Shown here: positions 51,995 to 63,189 of the stretch, piece by piece
Position numbering within the stretch: the stretch's first letter is position 1
Layout of the letters: each line of letters starts with the position of its first letter
NCBI RefSeq assembly: GCF_023078275.1
Contig: NC_062983.1
Span: 15,679,001-15,743,000, forward strand
DNA: 64,000 bases
Direction: 5' to 3'
Origin: Leguminivora glycinivorella
Taxonomy: Eukaryota; Arthropoda; Insecta; Lepidoptera; Tortricidae
Position numbers and translations under genes: made by a program
Notes under the pieces: generated by a model
The model's input: only the letters and a program-made list of their open reading frames with translations
Databases searched by the model: none
Told to the model about the DNA's origin: nothing

Positions 51995-52700
51995 TAAGAG
52001 GATAGAGACAAAGGGTTGAATTTTCTCAGTCGCACTCTAGTATATTTACGTTGGGTTGAACCTGGATATGGAACGTGGACGCGACATTTTGCTAAGCAAC
52101 TAAAAGACTGATAGTGGCTCTGGGAACTGTAGACCTTCGCGACATGCTTAGCAGTAGCGTGGCGTGAAATTTTTCGTTGATAAAGCCACCCCCCCACCCC
52201 CCACCTTATTTTCGCTCTTAAGGGTCGCAAGAAAACCCACACCCACCTTTTTTATATACTACGTTAATCTTTCTTTTTTTCGGGGGCCGAGCCCCCCTTT
52301 ATTTACTCTTAAGGGTCACAAGAAAACCCTAACCCAACTTATTTTTAATATTACGTTAATCTTTCTTTTATGCGGGGGGCTTCGCCCCCCGAGCCCCTCT
52401 TACTTTTGCTCTTAAGGGTCACAAGAAAACCCTTAACCAACTTATTTTAAATACTACGTTGATATTTATTTAGGCAATCATGGTCGCGCGATAAATTATA
52501 AAACAGCAGGCCATCCCTATCGATGCCCGATGTTTTATCGTTTATCGCGCGACCATGATTGCCTGGCTGGGCTGCATATTTAAGGGTCACAAAAAAGACC
52601 CTAACCTGACTTAGTTTAGATATACTGATTCGCTCTTTCCTTTTTCCGCTCATAAGGGTCGCAAGAAAACTCTAACCTAGCTTAGGCCTCGCTTCGCTTC
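51995..52700 (+). repeat. Degenerate tandem array (CTCTTAAGGGTCACAAGAAAA)
   Basis: Five copies of a ~100-bp unit with TTAAGGGTCRCAAGAAAACC at about 52218, 52309, 52409, 52578 and 52653, interspersed with TACTACGTTAATCTTTCTTT and short GGGGGCTTCGCCCCC hairpins. Confidence 0.7.
52472..52564. mobile_element. Palindromic MITE inside the tandem array
   Basis: Arms AGGCAATCATGGTCGCGCGA / TCGCGCGACCATGATTGCCT, 93 bp in total, inserted within one unit of the array. Confidence 0.8.
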
Positions 52701-52740
52701 GGTCAATAATAGGTTTGTTATAACGTTGAAAACGTAACGT

Positions 52741-53205
52741 TCGAAGTTCATTACGTGGCCTTTCTCACAAGCGCAAACAGAACTATGATACGATATGCCA
52801 TCATGGAATGCCAGTGCCTATCTTCGGGCTTCATTATCAGACCTTGAAACCTAATCGTGGTCAAAGTTCATTATAAGACTTTTCTAAGAAACCCAAAAAC
52901 AGCTATGATAAGAAGTTCCATCATGTAGTTCCAGTTCATATCTTCCGGCTCCAACATCAGACCTTGAAACCTAATCGTAGTCAAAGTTTATTACAATACT
53001 TTTCTAAGAAACCCAAAAACAGCTTTGATACGATGTTCCATCATGTAGTTCCAGTTCATATCTTCCGGCTCCAACATCAGACCTTGAAACCTAATCGTAG
53101 TCAAAGTTCATTACAATACTTTTCTAAGAAACCCAAAAACAGCTATGATACGATGTTCCATCATGTAGTTCCAGTTCATATCTTCCGGCTCCATCATCAG
53201 ATCAG
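52741..53205 (+). repeat. 120-bp tandem repeat, ~4 copies
   Basis: ACCTTGAAACCTAATCGTGG-type phrases recur every 120 bp (52842, 52962, 53082), with TTCCATCATGTAGTTCCAGT between. The period is a multiple of 3 and a 121-codon frame spans two units (52964-53329), but the predicted peptide has no known domain. Confidence 0.85.
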
Positions 53206-53394
53206 TTCAACAGTACCATATTATTGTATTGTCATCAGAACTGCATACAGCTGCCAATTTTCATTACGCTACGATCCTTGGAAGATGGTTAAATTAGCCT
53301 CCGTAGATTCCATTCCATTACATAGTTAGTTACATACACGAAAAGCGTGTTAAAAACTTAAAACTCGACTTCCGTCGTCGCGCGCTTTGTACCA

Positions 53395-53612
53395 TCTGTT
53401 TAGACGGCGCGTATTAACACGAGCCGAGCCGAAGATGGCGCGCGCGCCTTTGATCCGTGTCGAAAAAACCGACAAGTGATGGATCGCGCGAACTTTGCCG
53501 AGCCGAGCCGAGCCGCGCCGAGCGTAGCTGTTTAAACGGCGCGTGGCGCGCCGGATGACGAGCCGAGCCAGGCTCGGCTCGCGTTATCGCGCGCCGTTTA
53601 AACGCACCTTTA
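53395..53612. repeat. GC-rich inverted-end repeat
   Basis: Starts TTTAGACGGCGCGTATTAAC and ends GCGCGCCGTTTAAACGCACC, with tandem GAGCCGAGCC units. Related to 47470-47640. Confidence 0.65.
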
Positions 53613-53679
53613 TGCTTCTTGGACGGAATACTAATATTCACCCACTATAGGTACATAAACCTTCGATTTAACATACATA

Positions 53680-53960
53680 TTATCACGCCTGTATCCCATA
53701 TGGAGGAAATTGGACACAGAAAGTGGAGATGGGCTGGGCACATTGCCAGGATGGACCATAGTCGCTGGGCGAGACGAACTATGGTGTGGAAGCCCGCTAA
53801 CACCCGCGGTCGTGGCAAGCCCCTTGGATGTAGAGATGACATCTGCCAACTAGCTGGCGATAACTGGATGCGGATGGCAATGGACCGACATGCGTGAAGG
53901 AGTGGAGAGGAGGCCTATGTCCGAAGACGGGCGGTTTAAAGGCTGCTATAGATAGATAGA
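53680..53960 (+). mobile_element. RTE-like LINE 3' end
   Basis: A frame reads RKWRWAGHIARMDHSRWARR ... RGRGKPLGCRDDICQLAGDN and WMRMAMDRHA, then GGCCTATGTCC in the 3' end and a GATA tail (53950-53960). This is the classic C-terminal tail of RTE/BovB-like LINE ORFs. Confidence 0.85.
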
Positions 53961-54341
53961 AAGATCCAAGGGAAGGCAGAGCACATGAACTACTAAGTTT
54001 CAGTGCCACTCTTAATTGGCACCTTCGATTTAAACATCTTGTTAAGTCAAAACCTTCTGATTGGAGGCATTTTCTTTCACATATTTCAAGTCAGTAAGTC
54101 ACATTTTGATTTCTAGTCATTTTAATTTATTTTCAGCTTAAGTAGGAATTCAAGATGACTCACATTAGAACGGGACAGGATGAGACGGAACGGGACAAAA
54201 TAAATATCTACACAACACGAAATTATATTACGCGAAGAAAAGTGAGAATAAATTACACATAATATTGTTGGCGATTTCCAGCGCTATCTTCCGGTTATGA
54301 CATGTTCTGGGGCGTTTATGTAGCCACACTCAAAAACCTAA

Positions 54342-54590
54342 CCACAAAATTTAAAGTCTGAACAAGCCCCAACATAGTGGATCAATTGCCATCAAACACG
54401 GCTAATAATATAAGAAATACTCCCAACTAATTCAGCTTTCGAACTCGAACAAATAAATCTAAATCTAAATCGGTTCATCCGTGCGGGAGCTACGATGCCA
54501 CAGACAGACAGACAGACACTCACACACACAGACAGACAGACACGGCAAACTTATAACACCCCGTTATTTTTGCGTCGCGGGCTAAAAACT
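54342..54590 (-). repeat. Dispersed repeat family R1 (minus)
   Basis: Reverse copy from AACCTAACCACAAAATTTAA to the AACACCCCGTTATTTTTGCG end, with the CAGACAGA microsatellite. Confidence 0.8.
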
Positions 54591-54670
54591 CTGGGCACTG
54601 GAACCAGACAGACCAAATGTTTCAACGCAAAAAGCGAGAAAACCAACGTTGCTTATGTACTTATTACTTT

Positions 54671-54849
54671 ACTAGCTTTTGCCCGCGGCTTCGCTCACGT
54701 TAGAAAGAGACAAAAAGTAGCCTATGTCACTCTCCACCCCTTCAACTATCTACTTAAAAAATCACGTCAATTCGTCGCTCCGTTTTTCCGTGAAAGACGG
54801 ACAAACAAACAGACACACACACTTTCCCATTTATAATATTAGTATGGAT
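54671..54849 (+). repeat. Dispersed repeat family R2
   Basis: ACTAGCTTTTGCCCGCGGCT start and TTATAATATTAGTATGGAT end, full copy. Confidence 0.8.
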
Positions 54850-54961
54850 TTCGACATTTTCAACGCCTGAGTTGTTGTAAAAACATTTGTTGAGCATTAT
54901 TTACGCCAATCAGCGCCTCTCAAATATAATACTATGGTGTTTGTTTTGACTAAATCCTTTA

Positions 54962-55035
54962 GAAACTGAAATACGCATGCGTGACAATGAACTGTAACGT
55001 TACAGTTCATTGTCACGCATGCGTATTTCAGTTTC
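54962..55035. repeat. 74-bp perfect spacerless palindrome
   Basis: Each 37-base half (starting GAAACTGAAATACGCATGCG) is exactly the complement of the other, with no loop; the centre is between 54998 and 54999 (GTAAC/GTTAC). Flanking bases do not extend it. Confidence 0.95.
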
Positions 55036-55172
55036 ATTCGTTCGAATGAAATGGAAAATTTTCTTGACATTTAAAACGCTGAGAACAAACAATGCGTTGA
55101 AATCTAATTACCGTAACCATATTTGTAGACTAACAAGTATATAATGTAGCAAGATAAAAATTTAACTACACT

Positions 55173-55844
55173 CAGTTCAGGCTTACTTGTCCAATCATGT
55201 AAACAAACACTGCTGGAAAACATTATCTCAATTTTCTCTGGAATTACACATTAACCATCTTTTAAAATGTTATTATACACTTAAATAAACTCACAAAGTA
55301 TTGAAATCAATCAAAAAATCACTGAATAATATAATTTCTAGAACGATTTTCATCAATAATTGTAATTACGAATGGATGACATAAAAAACTCCTGACATTA
55401 CGAAGTCTAGATTGTTTATGAGTCGCAATAGCTTGGAAAAAATGCGTTGATATTAACTACAATAATTTATCAGATTTTTAACCGACTTCTTTACGTAGAA
55501 GGAGGAGGTTCTGTATTCAGTTTCGTATTTATATGTTTTATATACTTATGTTTACCGATGACTCCGAGAGCCATGATCCGATTTTAATCATGTTTCTGAA
55601 GAAAGCGAAAGTGAGACAAGCCTTTTTGACAGGAACAGGATCATTGCAAATGTGACGAAAAATAATTTAATTTTGGTTTTAACATAGATAGTGTGTAATG
55701 TAAAATTGAAAATCCTCTGATGACGTCAGCAGCGAAATTATCGTTAATACATCATTTTATCGACACTTCCAATCCCTAGTCATTGTCTTTGACCATATTT
55801 GACGTTTCGTTTGTTTACTATATTGGACAAGTAAGGCTGAACTG
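55173..55844. mobile_element. 672-bp TIR element
   Basis: Ends CAGTTCAGGCTTACTTGTCC / complement, about 36 bp, with a few mismatches. The interior has no transposase-like frame; it contains an AACCGACTTC..AGGAGGAGGTTCTG segment near 55482. Confidence 0.75.
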
Positions 55845-55947
55845 ACTATATATAGTCATAGTTAAAGCCGGATGAGGTGTGCACGAGTAGGTACGTCAAA
55901 ACCCTACAAAATTTAAGAAGTCCATTCATTACCTACACCTACTACAT

Positions 55948-56128
55948 ATCCATACTAATATTATAAATGGGAAAGTGTGTGTGTCTGTTTGTTTGTCCGT
56001 CTTTCACGGCAAAACGGAGCGACGAATTGACGTGATTTTTTAAGTGGAGATAGTTGAAGGGATGGAGAGTGACATAGGCTACTTTTTGTCTCTTTCTAAC
56101 GCGAGCGAAGCCGCAGGCAAAAGCTAGT
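55948..56128 (-). repeat. Dispersed repeat family R2 (minus)
   Basis: Reverse full copy, ATCCATACTAATATTATAAA to GCAAAAGCTAGT. Confidence 0.8.
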
Positions 56129-56524
56129 ATGTAATAATTTAAAAAAAACCGACGATTTTGGGGTTCTGGTGAAAGGGACTTGCGAATGTTGGATTATGTA
56201 GAAATGTGTAGCTATTTTTTTAAAACTGAATTAATATAAATCTTTGATTATTTGATGGAAACACAAATGAATTTGCATTTATTTACATTGACATTTATAA
56301 ATAATATGTTCTGTTAGTAGGTTAACACACACACAAACATTTTCTCTAACATAGTTTCTGTATAAGTGATCATACGTTCTGTTTAGTTATAAGACCTAGT
56401 TATTAATTTTCTGGGTGCCCTGAAAACCAGTGCCGCGTCTATAAGACACGGTATTCGCTGAGTGGCATCCTATTTGGTGTACTAGTTATTAAGTATTATG
56501 TACTTGTTTTTATTATGTATCTGT

Positions 56525-56750
56525 ATTTTTTTATACTACGTCGGTGGCAAACAAGCATACGGCCCGCCTGATGTAAAGCGGTCACCGTAACCTATGGACG
56601 CCTGCAACTCAAACAGTGTCACATGCGCGTTGCCACCCCATTAGAAACTTGTACATTCCCTTTTGCTGTGTTAAGTACACAGCAAAAAGGAGTGTACAAG
56701 TCCTAAGGAGCCAAATAAATATTTTCTATTCTATTCTATTCTATAATATA
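56525..56750 (+). repeat. Short interspersed repeat with CTATT tail
   Basis: Contains ACTACGTCGGTGGCAAACAA, GGACGCCTGCAACTCAAACA and a short AGTACACAGC hairpin, and ends in CTATT repeats (about 56727-56748). The first part matches 45636-45765. Confidence 0.7.
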
Positions 56751-56754
56751 CGTA

Positions 56755-57535
56755 TACCGTTAAGGTTTGAGGAGTTTCCTCAATTCCTAATGAATCCGAT
56801 ATTCGATTATAAGATATTGAGTTTGACAAAATTTGACCTGAAAACTCAATATGTAAGCATAACAAAGAGAACAAATCTCCTAACAAATAAATGTCACTGT
56901 TCTGAACTTAAATGCATGCTGTTCTTATAAAAATACGAAAGTCACTATAAGTGTACCGTTCAGATTTGAGGAGTTCCGTTCTGATTATCATCAAAAGTTC
57001 CACTGCACCAAATGTCACTGTTCTGAAAGTAAACGCAAGCTGTTCTGATAAAAATACCAAAGTCATTATAAGCGTGCCGGTCAGATTTAAAGAGTTCCGT
57101 TCTGATCTTCATCAGCAGTTTCACTGCACCAAATGTCACTGTTCTGGACGTAAGTGCATGCTGTTCTTATAAAAATACCAAAGTCACTATAAGTGTGCCG
57201 TTCAGATTTGAGGAGTTCCGTTCTGACCATCATCAGCAGTTCCACTGCACCAAATGTCACTGTTCCGTACGTAAACGCATGCTGTACTTATAAAAACACA
57301 AAAATCACCATATGCCTTTCAGATTTGAGGAGTTGCCTCGATTTCTCCAAGATTCCATCATCAGAACTGGGTTTTGATAAAAGTGGGACCAATATGCATA
57401 TACATTCAATCAAAAATTTTTTTTCAAAATCGGTCCAGTAACGACGGAGATATCGTGGAACAAACATAAAAAAAACATACAGACGAATTGAATCCACCTT
57501 CCTTGAGATTTGGGGGCGGCGGTTAAAAATAATTA
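56755..57535 (+). repeat. 121-bp tandem repeats within a dispersed element
   Basis: The phrase AAAGTCACTATAAGTGTRCC recurs every ~121 bp (about 56937, 57058, 57179), with TTGAGGAGTTCCGTTCTGA and CACTGCACCAAATGTCACTG in each unit. The 3' end contains AACGACGGAGATATCGTGGA and GGCGGCGGTTAAAAATAATT, a common lepidopteran repeat end. Confidence 0.75.
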
Positions 57536-57565
57536 AGCCTATAATACGTCCCACTCACTGCTGGG

Positions 57566-58012
57566 TACAGGCCCTGTAGCCGAATGGCATTTCTCCGACG
57601 CCAAACGAAAGCGATACGCCGCTGGCTCTGTCGCGCCAATACGCAAGCGCGATAGAGATAGATATCTACTAGCGCTTCGTTTCGTGAGCGTTTCGTGAGC
57701 GATTGTGCCATTCGGCTAGCCACCCTGGTGCCGTAGGCAAATGGCATTTCTGCGACGCGAAACGAAAACGAAACGCCGCGAAAGGTAGTCTGGCTCTGTC
57801 GCGCCAATATCCAAGAGCGATAGAGATAGATATCTACGAGCGTCTCGTTTCGTGAGCGTTTCTGCCGAATGGCATTTCTCCGACGCCAAACGAAAGCGAT
57901 ACGCCGCTGGCTCTGTCGCGCCAATACGCAAGCGCGATAGAGATAGATATCTACTAGCGCTTCGTTTCGTGAGCGTTTCGTGAGCGATTGTGCCATTCGG
58001 CTAGCCACCCAG
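57566..58012. mobile_element. Cluster of AATGGC-end MITEs
   Basis: Three adjacent copies (about 57570-57718, 57724-57865, 57866-58010) of the family at 31223 and 39131. The first and third are almost identical over about 145 bp, so the cluster grew by duplication or gene conversion rather than separate insertions. Confidence 0.75.
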
Positions 58013-58136
58013 GCCTCCTTACACGCGAAAGAGGGCTCGGGATGTAGTCCCAAGTCCCAATTCCCCAGCCCATTGCAATAATATGGGCGATTTGACATAC
58101 ACCTTTGAATTTCTTTATGTACCTATGCAGGTTTTT

Positions 58137-58712
58137 AGGGTTCCGTAGCCAAAATGGCAAAAACGGAACCCTTATAGTTTCGTCATGTCCGTCTGTCCGT
58201 CTGTCCGTCTGTCCGTCTGTCCGTCTGTCACAGCCGATTTACTCGGAAACTATAAGTACTACAGTGATGAAATTTGATGGGAATATGTGTTGTATGAACC
58301 GCTACAAAATTATGACACTAAATAGTAAAAAAGAATTGGGGGTGGGGCCCCCATACATGTAACTGAGGGATGAAAATTTTTTTTCGATGTACATACCCGT
58401 GTGGGGTATCAATGGAAAGGTCTTTTAAAATGATATAAAGTTTTCTAAAAACATTTTTCTTAAAGTGAACGGTTTTTGAGATATCAGCTCTCAAAGTCGT
58501 AAAAAGTATGTCCCCCCCTCTATTTTTATAACTACGGGGTATAAAATTCTAAAAAAAATAGAGGTGATGCATGCTAATTAACTCTTTCAACGATTTTTGG
58601 TTTGATCAAAGTATCTCTTATAGTTTTTGAGATAGGTTGATTTAACTGTAATTTTGGTTTGCTGCTACGGAACCCTTTGTGCGCGAGCCCGACTCGCACT
58701 TGGCCGGTTTTT
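58137..58712 (+). repeat. Dispersed repeat family R3
   Basis: GGGTTCCGTAGCC start, GTCCGTCT microsatellite, AGATATCAGCTCTCAAAGTC, ends GCACTTGGCCGGTTTTT. Fuller relative of 15608-16160. Confidence 0.8.
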
Positions 58713-58917
58713 CATGATATTTTCCTTCACCGAAAAGCTTAAATAAGTTTAGGTAATTTGTCGGTACTAATTCCGAAAAACTGAATCGACATAATAATTT
58801 CATGAACTTCTCGTAGAGGAAAACAACGAAACAATCCGTGATCCATTAAAAAACTTAAGTTTTAGCCATTCTGCATTATTACCCACTTTTTTCTACTCCC
58901 GTAGTGTTATTCGTCAT

Positions 58918-59112
58918 TTTCAGTACAGATGGTCGTTTTTTTACGCACTAGTTCGAGAAGTGGTTCATTATATAACAGGTCGAAACTTCGGAGGCTCATC
59001 TGTACTGAAAAACGTCGTACGATACACGTGCGAAAAGGAAATTCGTCATGTTTTAATTTATCGCCACTCGTTTCGAACTTCCTTTTTTACGCACTTGTAT
59101 CGTAATGTACTA
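58918..59112 (+). repeat. Dispersed non-coding repeat (CAGTACAGATGG / GTACTGAAAAACG)
   Basis: Shares AAAAACGTCGTACGATACAC and TTTATCGCCACTCGTTTCGA with 38405-38760 and 45110-45290. Confidence 0.55.
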
Positions 59113-59699
59113 TTATAGTGTCGTGCATAGATCTTTAAAGCCCTACCTAAAAGATGCCAGCCGGGGCCCGGCCGTAATAATTATAATGGCAGGTTAAATT
59201 TTCTGTTTAGGTTAGTGAGGTCATCTTTGCTGCTACGGGCATTCGAGGATTTCTACCGGAAAGGAGAAATTTTAATGCATTAACCTTGCAATTTTTTCCT
59301 TGCCAAAATCACAAGGATATTGGTATCATTAAAACAAATACAACAAACTTATTTTATTCTTCTACGGCCAGGGGACGAGTAGAGCTTAATATAAATATAA
59401 AGGACATAATAATATTAATAATGTATGTTAAGTCACTTTATTACAACACTAAATGTGTCCACGCTTTTTTACATCTAACAGTACCAACACAAGTACCCAT
59501 ATTAAACAAAAATGCGACTTAATTCGTATTTTTAGAACTGATAAGAATCAGTCAGGGTATACAGAGCGTAACGCGTGCCTAAGCTATAGTTAAACAAATA
59601 TACATTAATCACACTCGAAAAACTCGCTCGTAAAAAATACTAAATCATATCACTCAAAGTCTAATGCATCTCAGTCATGTCACATAGCTTCAAGCGTAA

Positions 59700-59941
59700 A
59701 ATCCTCCTTGAGTGACGAAAGCTAAGTGCACTCTGATGTTGCAATAGTAAGGTTTTTGTAGAGCGGGAGTGGACGGTCCGACCGCTGCGCCGACGCACCG
59801 ACTAGTACCCACTCGGCTCTCGATCAGCGCGCGCGCATGATACCGACAGATACCGATACCGATACCGTATAAAAGGGCGCGCGCCCTTGGCACCACACAG
59901 TTCACTCCTACTTGGAACTCTGTTCACTTCGAAATTTGAAA
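59700..59941 (+). promoter_or_regulatory. Promoter and 5' UTR of the ZIP gene
   Basis: TATAAAAG at 59868-59875, with an initiator-like CACAGTTC about 28 bases downstream (59896-59903), fits a TATA promoter with start near 59899 and a ~43-nt leader. Two matches to the metal-response core TGCRCNC occur upstream: TGCACTC (59727-59733) and, on the other strand, at 59831-59837. A GATACC direct repeat lies at 59849-59866. Zinc-dependent regulation is inference; the core motif is short. Confidence 0.6.
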
Positions 59942-60242
59942 ATGGACTTCCGTCACAGTCACGGCGACCATGATCATGATCACGATCATGACGATGGGGA
60001 TGGGGTTATCCTGGCGAAGGGGGTGGCTATGGCTGTCCTGTTCTGTGCTTCCATGGTCTGTGGAATAGTTCCCCTGCTCCTGGCGAGGAAGTTCAACTGG
60101 GTATCAGCTGGAGAAGCGAGTAATTTGAAGTCTACGAATAGGATAGTGATGACATTGCTGTCTTTTGGGGGTGGAGTGCTTCTGTCGACCACCTTTATGC
60201 ACCTGATTCCTGAGGTGGACCATAATGTGGAGTATTTGGAGG
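59942..60242 (+). CDS. ZIP-family zinc transporter, first coding exon
   Basis: The exon encodes residues 1-100 of an SLC39/ZIP protein, which brings zinc into the cytosol across the plasma or organelle membrane. ATG at 59942 is the first one downstream of the TATA promoter; an open TTG upstream is not a start. A His/Asp-rich N-terminus (HSHGDHDHDHDHDDGDG, about 6-22) probably binds zinc. TM1 is about 22-48 (VILAKGVAMAVLFCASMVCG onward) and TM2 about 68-90, holding the family signature FGGGVLLSTTFMHLIPEV. The exon ends at donor GTGAGT (60243). Open frame beyond it is intron. The remaining ~6 helices must lie past this window. Closest to the ZIP1-3 subgroup; the exact member is not clear. Confidence 0.85.
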
Positions 60243-61740
60243 GTGAGTCGTTTTTTTTGTTTCTTCATTTTTGCATGCAAGTTGAAATTATAGTGAAGCC
60301 GGTGAATCTTTATATCGGTATTGATGAATTGAAAGAGTTATTGACAATTGTGGTGTATTTTTTAATTCGTAATAATGCCTTGTGGTGGAAATTTCATACT
60401 TGTTATGAAATAAAGTTTTATTTTCAAGGTTTTTTATATATAATTTCAGATTTTTTTTTAACCCCTTAATGGGATCTAGAGATGTTTTTTTTTTATAAAG
60501 AGAAGTGTAGGTATATTTTGGGTACCTATCAAAGATAGCTGTAAAACACCTAGCGTAAAATTACATTACTTTACCTTGTCCATTATAAAATAAAACATTT
60601 ACATTATGTAAATCGATAAATTTAAATACCTTGTTCCCACGAAAACAATAGAGGTTATAGAAACAAAAAAATGATGAAACTTACAAAAAAGTTTTAATTG
60701 AATAATTATTAGTTTTAATTGCCTAATTCATACTATTTAATTCCGCAAAAAATCGGTAGAGTTCGTCATCGTCGTATTTTTTTATTCATCGTTAAGCTTC
60801 GCTTTATTACTTCCAATGATATTATAAATGATAGCTAACCACGAAAATTATTCTTGTGAAATTACTACTTAAATATACTATACGAGTAAATAACATTAGA
60901 TATTAGAACAGCAATTCCTTATTAATCCTCGTAAGTCCCGGCGTAAGGTTAGTGGGCTGTCAACTGTCAAATTATATATAAAATGGTGGGTTAACCTCGA
61001 GTTAACCCTCCATTTTCGGTGGTGCAAGTGACCCTTAAAGGAATACTTAATAGTAAGTTCCAACTTCAAAATCGGACAATTTGGCCTGGGTCTTAGGACT
61101 TCGGAGGCTATGGGTTGCGACCCATTGTTGTTGGGTATACGGTATACCTTGGTGGCCTGGTTGTATAAAATATTTAGTAGACCCTGAAACTACTTACCGT
61201 GGATTCTGCAATATATGGGCAAATCAACTTTCTGGCCTACACTTTTGAGTGTTTTTGGCTTTACTCAAAATATCTCTAGAGTTACCAAGAAAACAAACTT
61301 TTAATGAATAAAATTTCAGTTCAATGGGTTTAACAGTTATTTCTTTGAATGTTTTAAGTTTTAAAATACACAATAAAGTGAAAAGTATAGAAATCATTAT
61401 AAAAAGGGTTAAATTTACAACGAAGTTTTTAAATCTGCGGACACATTTGAGTCGGTCCAATTATGGCTGTGTTTATAAGGTCCAGTCCACTTTTGGAACC
61501 ACTCCATTATTGGAGCATTCACAAGAGGTCGATCAAGGCTAAACTTGAATTAAATAACTTAATTACTACTATCAATAGCCTTGCATTTGAGTTGCTGGAA
61601 TACATTAAATTTAAATTTATTTAATTATAACTCGTTTAGAGGTAAATGGTCTTAGTTTAGTTCAGTGTATTAAACCGATCGCACCAATTTACTTAATTAG
61701 TCAAAACGAATTAAAAAAACCATATCATCTCCTCCTAGCC
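60243..61740. other. First intron of the ZIP gene
   Basis: AT-rich, no second ZIP exon found. 60945-61040 is a TIR-element relic (GGTTAGTGGGCTGTCAACTG), the family at 31847-32318. Confidence 0.5.
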
Positions 61741-61980
61741 GTTTTCGGCTACGGCGACTGCGTTTTACAGTTGAGAGCGTCGTTGGTGTGCTCTCAGGTG
61801 GCTGACGTAGCCAATTTTTGCTACGAATGTGCGGCCACACTCGCGGCAGGTCAGCACCCCTCCGACATAATTGTAAGTAATGGCCACAGGTGGTCTGGCT
61901 TTTAGCTCATCGCGCTTAGCGTCGAGTTCTGTGCGGCGTCTAGCTTCAAACTGACGCACCTGTGTCTGCACATTCAATAA
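61725..61980 (-). mobile_element. LINE C-terminal zinc-finger fragment
   Basis: A minus-strand frame ends with a C2H2 finger, CRECGRTFVAKIGYVSHLRAH, after a basic helix (QVRQFEARRRTELDAKRDEL). Such fingers close the protein of some lepidopteran LINEs, and the 3' flank (GCAGTCGCCGTAGCCGAAAA on the sense strand) is repetitive. It is more likely a LINE end than a host zinc-finger gene. Confidence 0.6.
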
Positions 61981-62079
61981 AATAGTGTAATCTAATAAAT
62001 ATTCGGTTGTAGGTACTTATTATCAAATAGGTAGTAGGTAAGTAGTACACATGAGATTACTTATTATAATCATCATCAT

Positions 62080-62180
62080 CATTTCAGCCATTAATCGCCC
62101 ACTGCTGAGCATAGGCCTCCCTTCGTGTAGGCCACTTATCCCGGTCCTGGGCTAATCTCATCCAGAAGTGCCCCACAGTT
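62080..62180 (-). mobile_element. LINE 3'-end fragment
   Basis: Reads in reverse the GGGAGGCCTATGCTCAGCAG phrase and a CAT/ATG tail (62072-62085) found at the ends of many lepidopteran RTE-type copies. Confidence 0.6.
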
Positions 62181-62347
62181 TTTCCAATGTCGTTCACTAA
62201 ATAAAATTCGTCCCAATAAAATCAATATACTATCTAGCCCAAGGTTTTTGCGGAAAAGTACAGGATAAAGGAACTCAGTTTTTTAATTGAATATGCTTAT
62301 GCTAATAAATCAAATACTTACCTACATGCAAGTAACAGATTTAAGTG

Positions 62348-62610
62348 GCGACCGGTCTGGCGCTGATGGTAGTGACCCTGCCTGCTGCGCCGCGGTCCCG
62401 GGTTCGAATCCTGGTAAGGGAATTTATTTGTGTGATGAGCAACAGATATTTATTCCTGAGTCATGGATGTTTTCTATGTATATAAGTATTTATACATTAT
62501 ATATATCGTTGTCTGGGTACCCACAACACAAGCCTTCTTGAGCTTACCGTGGGCCTCAGTCAATCTGTGTAAGAATGTCCTATAATATTTATTTATTATT
62601 ATTTTATTAT
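62348..62610 (+). mobile_element. tRNA-derived SINE (full)
   Basis: Head GACCGGTCTGGCGCTGATGG with A and B boxes (GGTTCGAATCCTG), body GTGTGATGAGCAACAGATAT, and a TTATT-rich tail. A four-base change in the A box compared with 63567. Pol III-type repeat. Confidence 0.85.
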
Positions 62611-63189
62611 TTATAAGTACTTAACTCTTTTTTCCTCAATGCAAAGTACTTTTCCACTGTTTACTATTTTGATTAGAAAAGAGTTATCAATTATTATCTA
62701 TTTAATCCTCAGATCAATTGAGCAGTAAAATGTGAAAGTTTACAGAAAAATACAAGACTTGTACCAACAGTAACACTTAACTAACCTTCAGTTCACCTTA
62801 TTTATGTACTTAAGGTTTACGAATGATTCGTTGGACGAAGGCGACACGGGATCACAGATTCATATCGATATCGGTTAATATAGTCTGCGAAAAAAAAAAC
62901 GCATAAGTAAATGAATAAAGATTTCTTATATACAGTTAAAGGAGAATTTTGTTCTACAAATACCGCAATTAGACGTTATATCATATAAATAAATAGTTCT
63001 ATTATGGTCAGCTTTTTATTTACAATCCTGACATGCAACAATATAATTATTTAGCTAAGGGTGAAGTCACTCACGCCTATCTATCAGAATCGAGCCGCAT
63101 TTTATGTACCTAGCTATGAGAAATCGCTCGTTAGCTAGTATGAAAACGCTTACGCATCGGAAAAGCTGAAAACATGCGTACATTTTTTT

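Noticed and set aside
54495..54836. 113-codon frame
   Set aside because: Runs across two dispersed repeats (R1 and R2) and reads their microsatellites.
57523..58098. 191-codon minus-strand frame with repeated RSRNEALVDIYLYRACVLAR
   Set aside because: Translation of the MITE cluster; the peptide repeats follow the element repeats.
59912..59941. Upstream start (TTG) for the ZIP protein adding ten residues
   Set aside because: TTG is not a usual animal start; ATG at 59942 begins the His-rich N-terminus and follows the TATA promoter by a normal leader length.
60243..60469. Continuation of the ZIP reading frame
   Set aside because: A strong GTGAGT donor is at 60243; the residues beyond are not ZIP-like and are rich in Phe/Leu from AT-rich intron.
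61765..61977. Host C2H2 zinc-finger gene
   Set aside because: Single finger, no upstream exons, and repetitive 3' flank typical of LINE ends.
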